Below, one piece after another: positions 13,298 to 23,700 of a stretch of 64,000 bases of DNA. Every line of letters begins with the position of its first letter. The stretch's first letter is position 1. The notes under the pieces are model-generated. The model saw only the letters and a list, made by a program, of their open reading frames with translations, had not been told where the DNA came from and searched no databases. The DNA is from Guadua angustifolia (lineage: Eukaryota > Streptophyta > Magnoliopsida > Poales > Poaceae). The position numbers and the translations under genes are program-made. The stretch is from assembly GCA_036346375.1 (NCBI GenBank), contig JAYEVE010000238.1, positions 106,052 to 170,051 of the forward strand, in the 5' to 3' direction.

Positions 13298-14008
13298 ACA
13301 AGCGGTTGGTAATAACAACGCTTGTAAGATCCTCTAGCGGTTAGTATTATCAACCGCTTGAAAGACTTCTGGCGGTTGGTATTACTAACCGCTGCTTAAC
13401 GCATGGATGGGCGGGACGGGGAAAGGCCCTATGCAGCGGTTGGTATTACCAACCGCTTGTGAAGAATGCTCTAGCGGTTCGTAATACCAACCGCTTGGCG
13501 TCTTGACAGCGTAATATTAAAAACAATACGGTGCCCACATAGCTCGATAAGATCTCTTCCTCCCCGGCTGGCGCGTGGCGCTGAGTGTACTGGCTCAACC
13601 ACCGGTTGAACCCGCCTCGCGCCCCTTGCCATTCTTTTTTCTTGTGGCCTTCTACAAGCGGTTGGTATTACTAACGCTGCGTAACGCATGGATGGGCGGG
13701 ACAGGAAAGGCCTATGCAGCGGTTGGTATTACCAACCGCTTGTAGAGGTGCTCTACAAGCCGTTCGTAATACCAACCGCTTGTAAAGCGTCTTGACAGCG
13801 TAATATTAAAAACAATACGGTGCCCACATAGCTCGATAAGATCTCTTCCTCCCCCGGCTAGCGCGTGGCGCTTGAGTGTCGGCTCAACCACCGGTTGAAC
13901 CCTTTCGCGCCCCTTGCCATTCTTTTTTTTTGTGGCCTTCTACAAGCGGTTGGTATTACTAACGCTTGTAGATCATCTCTCTAGCGGTTCTTACTACCAA
14001 CCGCTTGT
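13298..14008. repeat. Internal array of CACTA subterminal motifs
   Basis: Copies of CAAGCGGTTGGTATTACCAACCGCTTG in both orientations, the same motif as at both termini, lie 5 kb from either end. Part of the cluster was doubled by the 288-bp tandem duplication. Confidence 0.85.
13366..13941. repeat. ~288-bp direct tandem duplication
   Basis: The anchor gcatggatgggcggga occurs at 13401 and 13686, tcttgacagcgtaatatt at 13501 and 13790, and tctacaagcggttggtatta at 13651 and 13939. The copies are near identical, differing mainly by 1-4-bp indels. Confidence 0.9.
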
Positions 14009-14242
14009 AGAAGTTAAGTAAACTTTAAACTCTCTAAGTCCCCGCATGCACTCTCCCACACCTTCAAATTTTCTAAGTCCCAAGTACCTCCTCTCTGTCG
14101 CACGCTCCCTCCTGCTCTCTGTTTTCATGCCCACAAGGTGTTCGGTGAAATGCCTACAAGGAGTTTTGTTGATATATTCATGTTGGAGTAAAGAAAAATA
14201 TTGTTGATGGTAATTTGTTTCACTCTTTGAAGCAATTAATTC

Positions 14243-14764
14243 ATGTCGACGGCTTCATCAAATGGCGAGACGAAGAGACAACTAGAGGCATTGCGGATGA
14301 AGCTATCGTGTCCTCGATCGCGGAGATCCTGTAAATGTGTTCACCTCCGTACATCAAGAATCCATCCGAGTGTTCATGAAGTGTTGAATATGTCGGTAAG
14401 TTTTGAAGTTATTCATTTGTTCATATTCCTTGACTTTCACCTTCCGTTCCATTCTTTACTGTTTGAAGGGCACAAGATGTCCAGTATTGGCGTTAATGAT
14501 AAAGCCGACCATAGTCTTGAAAATCTTGCAATGCAAATTGCTGCATTACAAGAAGATTTCTTTGCCAAGGGAGAGTTCACAGATCCGGCGACTAGTGTCT
14601 ATAAGAGGGGAGATGCACATCCACGCTTCGATGACAACAAGAGTATTAAAAAGCTAGAAGAAAGGATGGAAAGAGTAGAGGACATGCTAAAGAAATTAGT
14701 TAATATAGCTATCATTGTAATGTTGCTCCTTTTAGTTAATATAGCTATCATTGTAATGTTATAA
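14243..14764 (+). CDS. Hypothetical protein, 173 codons, inside the CACTA element
   Basis: I do not recognise this protein. The ATG follows the central inverted repeat by about 70 bp. The C-terminal half is hydrophilic and then carries a short heptad-like stretch, KSIKKLEERMERVEDMLKKL (about residues 134-153), likely a coiled coil. It ends with a 31-bp direct duplication (ttagttaatatagctatcat, twice) that encodes a repeated hydrophobic NIAIIVML tail. The middle (about residues 52-76) looks like intron read-through: a GTAAGT lies at 14396 and a pyrimidine-rich stretch with an AG near 14469. If it is spliced, the product would be a small coiled-coil protein. It is the only plus-strand frame of any size in the element, opposite to the two decayed transposon genes. 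It could be an accessory transposon gene, a captured host exon, or chance. Confidence 0.35.
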   Translation: MSTASSNGETKRQLEALRMKLSCPRSRRSCKCVHLRTSRIHPSVHEVLNMSVSFEVIHLFIFLDFHLPFHSLLFEGHKMSSIGVNDKADHSLENLAMQIAALQEDFFAKGEFTDPATSVYKRGDAHPRFDDNKSIKKLEERMERVEDMLKKLVNIAIIVMLLLLVNIAIIVML

Positions 14765-15330
14765 ATTTCACTTGCTTTTGGGGTTTTTGTATGGGAATTT
14801 ATGAGCTAACTATGCTAAGCTGAATTTCTCTTTTTATGGTAAAATTCTGTGATCCTTTCATAGAGTGGATATAAATTTTCAGGCTTTGTTCTCATTTTAA
14901 AATGTGTACAAATGGTTTTCAAGCTTTGTTTTCATTTTAAAATTTGTATAAATAATTATGTACAAGCAATGTTAAACATCAACATATCAACATGATCATA
15001 TGGAATAATTTGTATACAATTAGTACATCTTAAGTCTTCGTCTTTACAATTGTTCCTTCGTTATGATCGTGGCGTATGTAAGGAGCATCGACATCATCGC
15101 CACGCAGGCGTTTATGTCGACATCAAGCTGTAAAAGGAGGGAGCTCGTCGAGCCGACCATACTCTTCCTCGTCGGTGGCGTTCTCAACTCCTACAATCCT
15201 TCGTTTGCCTTGGAGAACCACATGTCGCTTTGGCATTACCTTTTGCTTGTCATACGCTTCTTAGGTTTGCTTGACATGTCCATTACATAGAAGACGGATC
15301 ACATCGTTCGCGAGAACAAGCGGTTCGCGC

Positions 15331-18290
15331 CTATAGCCGACTTGTGAGATCCACGGTTGTCATGCCGTGTTGTCGACCTTCACCTTTGTTTGGAGTCGAC
15401 TTGACCCATTGGCACTTAAATAGAGGGACCTTGAGAGGTCCATAGTCGAGCTCCCATATTTCTTCTATGAAACCATAATATGTGTCCAACTCCGCATTTG
15501 TTGTCTTGGCGTCTATCTGACAACACACTTATTCGGTTGGTGCTCCTGTTATCTGGAATCGGTGTAGAATGTGTAACCATTGATCTCATACCCTTGAATG
15601 TCACGATTTCTTGTGATGGTCCCCGAGCCAAAGCGTTGCAATAGTTCATCGTTTGACCCTTCCTCAAGGATGTATACAGAGCCATTGCCAAAAGAATCCA
15701 TGTGCCGGGGTTATCCAACTCTCTGTCTTCCCTGTGAACTCGTGGCGTAGGACACTCTTGTCTTTGAAGGACATAGGGGCGACTATAGTTGATTGCTTGA
15801 GCAGTGAAATGTGCTTGCTTGAATGCAACAAGATCATTGCATGCAACCGATTGCCTTCCTATTGTCCCTTTGCCCGTAGCCTCCCCTCGTGTCGTGATAT
15901 GGGGACGCCGATAGGATTTAGATCATTCATGTAATCCACACAAAACTCTATCACCTCCTCCGTCACGTAGCCCTCGGCAATGCGACCTTCCAGGACCTTG
16001 ACGTTTCTGGACGTACTTCTTGAGGACACTCATGTACCTCTCGAAAGGAACATGTTGTGCGAGATACACTGGTCCGAGGATACCTATCTCCTTGACAAGG
16101 TGAGCGGTGAGATGAACCATGATATCAAAGAATGCAGGAGGAAAGATCATCTCGAGGCTAACCAAACTTTGTACCACATCGGCCTCCAACTTAGGCGGTT
16201 TAGTGGTTCGACAACCTTCTGCGAAATGGCGTTCAGAAGGAACATAGCTTTGTGATTGTCCCCGCACCCACTCGGGCGTTATACCTCGGCGACTCAACGG
16301 AACAAGCTGTGTCATCAACACAAAGCGATCATGGGATTTTAGGCCTTGGAGTTTGTTCTCTTCGTGTTCTGAGTCTCTTTACATTTGAGGAGTATCCGAA
16401 GGGACCTTCACCTTTGTTCAAACACTCAATCATGCTTTTTTCTCTTCTTTGCTTGGAGTGTAGCTCGCGGGATGTAGAAAAAGTTGTTTTGTCCTTCTTT
16501 GTTTTTCGGATGTAGGTCCTCCTCACCTCCATGTCTTCAAGGTCCTTAGGAGCTTGCGGTGTATCTTCGATTTGCCATACATATCTATGTAGCCTAGCGA
16601 GTTCAAGCAAACATTTTTCGTGATGTGCATGAAGTCAAGCGAGTGGCGAACCTCCAAATCTTCCCAATGGCGGAGTCCCAAAATATTGATTTCTTCTTCC
16701 ATGTGGGTGCATGACCATCCTCGTTAAACGCAGGTATGCTTCCAAGACCCTTCCCAAATACTACTTTCAGATCCTTTATCATAGCAAACACAAATCGCCC
16801 ATTACGATCTTTGAGGCTTAACAATTCTGTTCCCAGATTAAATTCTTGCCTTTCCACCTCAAAGCATGACTGCCAGAAGAAACTGCGGTGGCCCATGTAC
16901 ACACACTTCCGAGAGTTTTTCGGTACATGCAGTCCGTTTCATCTATGCCTTTGGGTGCGAGCTTTAAACCCTTTGACAGTTTGGCGGACGAGTTCCGAGA
17001 AGCGAGCCAATCGTTGATTATTACAAACAACAATGCACGAAGTTGAAATACTCTCTTTTGTACTCATCCCAAACCCGTACACCATCCTCCCACAACTTCA
17101 CAAGGTCTTCAACCAATGGCCGGTGTAGACATCGATGTCGTTTCGAGTTGCCGGCCTTCGATCAACAATGGCATCATGATGTACTTCCGCTTCATGCACG
17201 ACCATGGAGGAATGTTATAGATGCAAAGCGTCACGGCCAGTGCTATGGATGCTGCTCAACCGACCGAAAGGATTCATCCCATCGGTGCTCAACCCAAACC
17301 TTATGTTTCGACCTCATTTGCAAAGTTCGTAAGCCCGATCTACTTTCCTCCACCGCGAGCCATCTGCGGGGTGTCTAAACATCCCGTCTTCCTTACGCTC
17401 TTCGCATGCCAACGCATCATCTTGGCATGACCTTCGTTAGCAAACAGGCGCTTCAACCGGGGATCACAGGAAATACCACAATACTTTGGTGGAGTTCTCT
17501 TCTTCGCACGATTCCCATCTAATTCACTGGATCACGCTGTACCTTATCACGGATTCTTCGCTGCTTGGACAAACCTCCAAATCGGCATACTCATTGCGTC
17601 TGAGGATACAATCGTTAGGACATGCGTGTATCTTCCGTACTTGCAATCCTAAAGGGCGGAGGACTCGCTTCGCTTCATCGTGATTCGGTAGAGTGTTACC
17701 TTAGGAAGCAACTTCTTTCTGAGTGATAACAAACCATTGAATGCCTTGTATCGACACACCGTTTGTGGCCTTCCATTGCATGAGTTCTAGTGTAGTCGCA
17801 GCTTTTTGTGGCCTGTCCACAGTTTGGGTACAAAGCGATTCGTGGTCCTCTACCATGCTCTGAAACTTCTTGTATTGTCTTTCCTCTGTGAACTCTCCTC
17901 TCCATCACGGAGCATCCGATCTAACTCATCATCGCCATACTGCCGATCATTGTATCTTCCACGGACCCATATTGAGTGGTGTCCAGCATCTCGCTGGCTC
18001 TATCTTCCTCTTCTTCATCTTCTTTATCATCTTCTGTCGAATCGCCTCTGTTTCTCCATGGTGGGTCCAGCGGTATAGTTTGCAATGAAACCTCTCGTGA
18101 TCACATGGCTCATAACCATCCATCGTTCGAGTGCTCCTTCTCATTCTTGCAGTCTCGCATGGACAACGATGAAGCTTCACGAGGCAAAAATGCAGCGGCC
18201 GTGTAGAAACTCCTTCATGCCATCTCTGAACTCTCTTGACCGACGGTCCGCATTGTACATCCATTGCGGTTCATCTACACCAATAAAAAT
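15331..18290 (-). pseudogene. CACTA transposase (tnpD-like, Transposase_21 family), decayed
   Basis: Fragments run leftwards on the minus strand in the family order. Near 18260-18190 is MYNADRRSREFRDGMKEFL, the N-terminal transposase-associated domain. Near 17300-17240 is LSTDGMNPFGRLSSIHST, the hallmark of the En/Spm catalytic region. Near 17030-16880 is DETDCMYRK, then at about 16130-16040 FFDIMVHLTAHLVKEIGILGPVYLAQHVPFERYM, the DUF4218-type region that follows the core. At 15640-15600 comes LARGPSQEIVTFKGM, and at 15490-15420 YYGFIEEIWELDYG, the C-terminal DUF4216-type region. The frame changes many times and there are many stops, so no protein is made. Family assignment is strong because six separate landmarks are in the right order and spacing; intron positions are not resolved. 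Confidence 0.85.
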
Positions 18291-18867
18291 AATAACAACA
18301 TCTATCACAATATTTAATTAATTAAAGCTAACTATGTCTAATAGTTTTGTATTTTTAATCATTTCGCATTCTTTTAACTAAAGCCAACTAATTATTTCTA
18401 ATCCTGCTGCATTTTTTAAAATAAAACTAACTAATTGTTACATGTTCAGCAAACCTTTTCTATCATCCGCATTTTAATTTTACTAAATAAAAATTATTTT
18501 TACCTTTTCCCCACCTTTGTAATTTTTCATCGTTTCACATTTATTGCATTTCATTCCATACACCAAACAATATATAAGCCTTAAGAACAAAAAAATAAGC
18601 CAACAATGAAACAATACTAATAATTCCCACAAGAACAAAACATGATTTCTCAACATCCAATGCACAAAAAAATATATATATATGGGGGAGATGGATGTCA
18701 GCAACATATTACTCACCTTAGAAACAATTAATTCCAAGCTAATAACCTCAATTGAAAATTTTGGCAGCACCTCCCCCCATGAACTGCTATCGCCCACCAC
18801 TCTGCTGTGTCTGCTGAGCTCGGGAGGAAGATGGGGTTTAAATCTTGTTGGGCGGGGCAGGGTCTCT

Positions 18868-19117
18868 CAAGCGGTTCTACACACGAACCGCTCGGATCTC
18901 CACCTATAGAAGCGGTTCGAGTTTTGAACCGCTTCTAGATATCTAGAAGCGGTTCTAGACACGAACCGCTTCTAAAGATGGGACTCCAAAGGGTTCGTGT
19001 CAAGAACCGCTTAGAGACCCCCTCCGCCTGTTGCTCACTTAACCGCTTGGAGACGTAGAGCACAAGCGGTGCGCCTAACCGCTTGTGATAGACCGGTTGT
19101 GAAGGCGGTTCGTAGTA
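18868..19117. repeat. Right subterminal repeat array of the CACTA element
   Basis: Inverted and direct copies of AAGCGGTTCNNNNCACGAACCGCTT fill the last 250 bp before the CACTACTAC terminus. Confidence 0.85.
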
Positions 19118-19120
19118 GTG

Positions 19121-19143
19121 TCGAGAGTACGGAAAAAAGCTTC

Positions 19144-19146
<3 letters not shown>
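19121..19146. mobile_element. TIR element in (TA)n, copy 2, right stub
   Basis: The 26 bases tcgagagtacggaaaaaagc plus ttccca continue the element interrupted at 7920, as shown by the uninterrupted copy at 7121-7146. A (TA)n tract follows at once (19147-19180). Confidence 0.8.

Positions 19147-19180
<34 letters not shown>
19147..19180. repeat. Microsatellite (TA)n
   Basis: An uninterrupted TA run forms the right flank of the split TIR element. Confidence 0.97.
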
Positions 19181-19184
<4 letters not shown>

Positions 19185-19292
19185 GAAAATTATGAATTTT
19201 AAAAAGTTACGACATTCAAATTCGTAACTAAAAACATATTTATATACACTTGACATTAAATTTATAAAAAAATAATGTATTAAATATGTAGT

Positions 19293-19319
19293 CCGTATAG
19301 GTGCACGGTTAATGACTAG
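19293..19319 (+). other. Helitron-like 3' terminus
   Basis: A short hairpin (CCGT..ACGG, 19293-19308) is followed by TTAATGACTAG and then T. It matches the end of the better-supported Helitron at 32619-32646 (hairpin, then ATGACTAG, then T). The 5' end of this element was not found. Confidence 0.4.
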
Positions 19320-20795
19320 TTAAAGCCAAATTTCATGTTTTATTTTCGAATTTCACTTTCTTTTGAGATTGGGCTGTTACAGTTACGTGCTCCGGCGGTG
19401 CTGTGCTGCTGTTCACGGCTAGGCTAGCTGCTTGACTTGCCTTCACGGCTTCGCTTACGTGGGTTGATCTCCACCTATGTTGGGGTTGTATGGTTGGCTA
19501 TATACATACAGATTTGTATCGATAGATATATAATTTTTTTCTTATATTTGGTTGACTGCATCCGGTTTTAGACTTGGCTCTGCAGATGTAAGATTCCCCT
19601 CACAGCCTGGCTCTGCCGAAACGACCAAAATTGGCGTTTCTACTGGTGCAACGATGCTAGCTTCGTGTTCCACGCGAAATGACCTACTGACCGGCGACCC
19701 GCACTGCACTACATAGCATGCATCACTAGCTGTGTATGCAGTTATTAGGCAATATGCCATCTATTTTTTTTCTTTTTTTGCTAATATATTTTTATTATTA
19801 TCTCCGATCATCGAACCAATTTTACCTACATGTTCCTGACATTTTTTTCAAACAAAACTAGACCACACTTGCCATATAAAATCCAAAAAAATTAATTTTT
19901 TGTTTTCCAATTTTGTTGTTTTTTCGGAATTTATTAAAAATTTAAACGATACCCAAATTGAATGAAACAAAAAAAATGGAACCGTAGGTTCAAATACTAC
20001 ATGCTGAAAAAATTCAGATTTTTAAAATTTATTTATCACTCTTTTGAATTTGATCCATCTCACTTTCTTTTAGGCAACCAAACATCATCTTTGTGCATCT
20101 CCTTGCATCCACTCAGCCTAGCTCCCACCAGTCTGACTAAGCTCGTACAACCTAGCTGAGTTGAGAAGATAACCAAACAGCCCCATAGTGATCGGAAGAA
20201 TCCATTTGCCACATTAATGCCACACTCCCCAGTTACCCACGCACTCATGGCAATGCTTGCAAAATACATTCGCATCCATCCTTGTTCCTGCATGTTGAAG
20301 ATAACTCGATATCTCAATTTACTATGCATATCTATTGGTTTTATCCATAGTTTGTTAGGAATCAAGTTTTCTACAATTAGAACTATTTGGCTATATAAGC
20401 CAACCCATGTACTTGTAATCTTATAATCTTAAAGCATTATAGTGGATTGTTTTCCGTAAGGATTTTTTCACGTTAAATCATTGTCTCCAGTTTTTATACT
20501 GTGCATCTATCCCTAACAAGTGTAATTTTAAATAGATATAATTCAGTACGTAAGCCTGGCTCATTACTATGTACTTTGTTTACGAAAGTGGCGCTGGGTC
20601 GTACGTCCTTGTCGAACGGAATGGAAGCAAGAAAGAAAGAAGGGACCGATGCATGGAATCGCGTTCTCCGGCGGTGCTGCACTGATGTATGCATAATGCA
20701 TTCGCAGCGATCCTTATTCCCGCAAAACTACTCTAGCTAGATCATCGACACACCGGCCGCCCGGCCGGCGCAGGGGCGACCGCCGAGCGTCAGCG
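19320..20795. other. Upstream region of NLR1
   Basis: No gene or known repeat is recognised between 19320 and 20540. From about 20540 to the start codon the sequence matches the NLR2 upstream region in blocks (42391-42418, 43003-43170, 43311-43342); left of 20540 the two genes have unrelated DNA. A TATATAAG at 20393 could be a TATA box but is about 400 bp from the ATG and is not shared by NLR2. Confidence 0.5.
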
Positions 20796-23700
20796 ATGGC
20801 TGAGCTCGCCTCGGGAGCCGTTCACTCGCTGCTGGACGTCATCCGCAACGAGTCGCAGCTGCTCGGCGGCGTCGGGAACGACGTGCAGTTCATCAAGGAG
20901 GAGATGGAGAGCATGAACAGCTTCCTCCAGCACCTGGCCCGGACGACACCCCCCGGCGGGGAGCACGACGAGCAGGTCCGCACGTGGATGAAGCAGGTCC
21001 GGGAGCTCGCCTACGCCTGCAGTAACTGCATCGACATCTACCTGCAGCGCGGTGATCCGGTGGCGGTACGGGCCACCAGGGGCCACCTGGGTTACCTGTG
21101 GCGGGTAATTCCTTGGTACCTGAAGAAGCTGTACGCTCAGCACCGTGCGGCCATCCAGTTACGCGAGCTCAAGGACCGGGCGCGCGACGTCGGCGAGCGG
21201 CGGCTGAGGTACGGCGTCGAGATCCCGACAAAGACCAGCCCGCCTCGCATTCCCGGAGCGACGTCACCGTCTCAAACTCAAGCCGAAGGCAGACGAGATG
21301 AAGACGTTATTCCTGATGATGAGGCTACGAGAGGTCAAGCCTTTCCCGAGCCTCGCCTTCTGGAGGAGTGCACCCAACAGCTCGTCCGTTGGCTCCGGCA
21401 CACCAAAGACCATGCCGGAAGGTTAATCGACGCCAAAGACCGATTCCCAACCTTCGTTATCGCAGCACCAGATGAAGACGACGGAGCTGACGTTGCAAGT
21501 GAGGCGTTGGCTAATCCCTTGGTGGCGGAAAAGTTCGAGCTTATGTCCTGGATAACCCCAAAATACAGAGCGCAAGTTCTGGACATTCTCGGTCACATCC
21601 AGCAGGATCTGCTTGGCGAGCAGGAGCCCCAACGACAAGACCCCCAGCAGGATCTGCTAGGCGAGCAGGAGCCCCAACGACATGACCACCAGCTGGAGTG
21701 CGAAGCAGACAGGAAGATTGAAGATATCACGAAGAATATTGAAGAATATCTAGGAGCTGCTAAAAGATCCTGTACTACTGTTCCACTGGAACCCTTGGAC
21801 ATACTCCATGACATCTTGGAGGAGCAGCTTCTCGAGGACCCTGTCGACGCCAGAGATAAATCAGTCAAGGCTTACCAAATGGACAAGACGGTTATAGAAA
21901 CTGCAGAGAAGCTTAAAGCGTATCTGGAAAGAGGTAAAGAGAAGTCCTGGATTGGTCTCGATCATTCTGAGTATGAAGGCATCCTGCAGGAGCTGCTTGC
22001 CGATCTCAAGGAAGACAGACCGGTAAAGGGAGCTACGGATAAATCGGATGATGATCAAATCACCAACAATATTAAAGATATCATGAAGAAGATGAAAGAA
22101 GACATCTTGCGGGAGCTAAAGCCCCATGAAGATAAATCGGTGAAGGAAGCCACGGATGATAAATTTCGTAAGAATCAAACTACGGAAAATATTAAAGAAG
22201 CTGCGCAGAAGATCGTAGTACGCAAGGACCAGATATTGGATGAGAAGATTAGAGAAATCACGCGGAAGATTAGACGAACCCTCGAGAATATTAAAGAGCA
22301 TCTGCTGATCAAAGAAGACGTGGAGAAGATTAAAGGGCATCTGAAAGCTAAAACCACCTTGATTGTTCTCGATGGCCTCGATGATGTAGACACATGGGGG
22401 AAGATCAAGAAGGCTTTGAATATGTCGGATTGCAAGACGGGCAGTGCAGTGATAGTGATCACAAAAAACCGAACCAAAGAGGCCAAAAAATTCTGCAATC
22501 CAGCACTCTCCCCTATCTTATATTCTCTTGTTGGGTTCTACAATAATAAGGTGCTCAGTATTACAAGCCAGCGGAAGAAAGAACAGGACTACAGTGCTGA
22601 CATTTATCGTGATATCTTGAAGAAATGTGAACCGCATGAATTCTGCATGAAAATCTTCGCTCGTGCTCTGTATGTTAATCCTAATAGGAGCAAACAAGAA
22701 CTGGACAAGTTGCTTGAGACCCTGGATTCCACAGAGCAACCGGGACGGGAATGGGACACCAATGCTAGGAAGATGCTGAAGTTCTCCTACAGCAATCTAC
22801 CTAGAGAATACAAGACCTGCATGTTGTATCTAGCTATCTTCCCTCGGGGTTATAAGATCAAGCGATCAAGTTTAGTAGGACGGTGGGTTGTAGAAGGCCT
22901 GGTAACTAAAGAAGATTGGCCTAGCTCAGCACGTCAGGCCGAGCGATGTTTTGACGCACTCATCGACCGATGCTTTGTTTATCCTGGTGACATTGGGACT
23001 GCAGGAAAGGTCAAGAGCTGTATAGTACATGATATAGTTCATGAGTTCATTACCAATAAGGCCAGGAAAGAGCACTTTGTGGAGACACGCTTGTCACATC
23101 ATCATGCCCGCCACTTCTCCGTTCTTAGTGAGGTACGAATCCGTAGCTCAGATACGATCGAGACGTTTTTCCCTGATCTCCGTGAATCACCTCAGTTGCC
23201 ACTGGTCAAGGTGCTAGATCTAGAAGGGTGTGAACGCTACAAGATGAAGCAGCACTACCTCAAGATCATCTGCAACAAGATGTTACTACTGAAGTATCTG
23301 AGCCTAAGGAATGTACCTATTATCAAGCTGCCCAGGGAAATTAACAACCTTCATCAGCTGGAGGTATTGGACATCCGGCAGACCGGTGTGAAAGCGTCCA
23401 CCACAGAAGATCTTATGCTCCTGAAGCTGAAGCGTCTGTTGGCTGGTTGCAATACCAAGGAATCATTCAATGCTGTCAAGCTTCCTCGCGGAATACAGAA
23501 AATGACAAACATGGAGGTACTATCCCATGTAGAGGCTTCAGGGGGGTTGAAATACATTGGCAAGCTATGGCAGCTGAGGAAGCTAGGTGTGGTTATCCAT
23601 GACAAGGAAGATCACCTCAAGAAATTGGTTACAGCGATCAGTGATCTGAGTGAGAGCCTCCAGTCTCTGTCAATCAGCATGAAACCTCTACAAGACAGCA

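Larger units (their letters stand above)
13018..14170. repeat. Large imperfect inverted repeat at the centre of the CACTA element
   Basis: The left arm begins at 13018 (aacactccttgtgggcattt) and the right arm ends at 14170 with its reverse complement (aaatgcctacaaggagtttt). The match continues inward through the words for cagagagagag, gggacttagaaaatttg and cttctacaagcggttggta. The arms enclose a third cluster of AACCGCTT-type subterminal motifs. This looks like two CACTA ends or two divergent promoters placed back to back. Confidence 0.75.
7921..19120 (-). mobile_element. CACTA (En/Spm-type) transposon, 11.2 kb, decayed
   Basis: The left end is CACTACTGAACCGGC and the right end reads CACTACTACGAACCGCC on the minus strand. 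Both ends carry arrays of short subterminal repeats built on AAGCGGTT/AACCGCTT in both orientations, the known binding-site architecture of CACTA transposase. The host sequence is a (TA)n-flanked TIR element whose two parts flank this insert. The 3-bp target duplication is not clean (CTC against TCG). Inside are remnants of the two usual genes, both minus strand: tnpD-like near the right end, tnpA/accessory-like near the left. Both are full of stops and frameshifts, so the copy cannot make its own transposase. A third cluster of the subterminal motif lies in the middle, which is unusual. Confidence 0.9.

Noticed and set aside
13298..14008. Regular palindromic repeats resembling a CRISPR array
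   Set aside because: Spacing is irregular, spacers are not unique in size, and the same motif forms the terminal arrays of a CACTA transposon in a plant genome.
20501..20740. Upstream open frame before NLR1
   Set aside because: It has no domain, is not conserved upstream of NLR2, and the transcription start is unknown.
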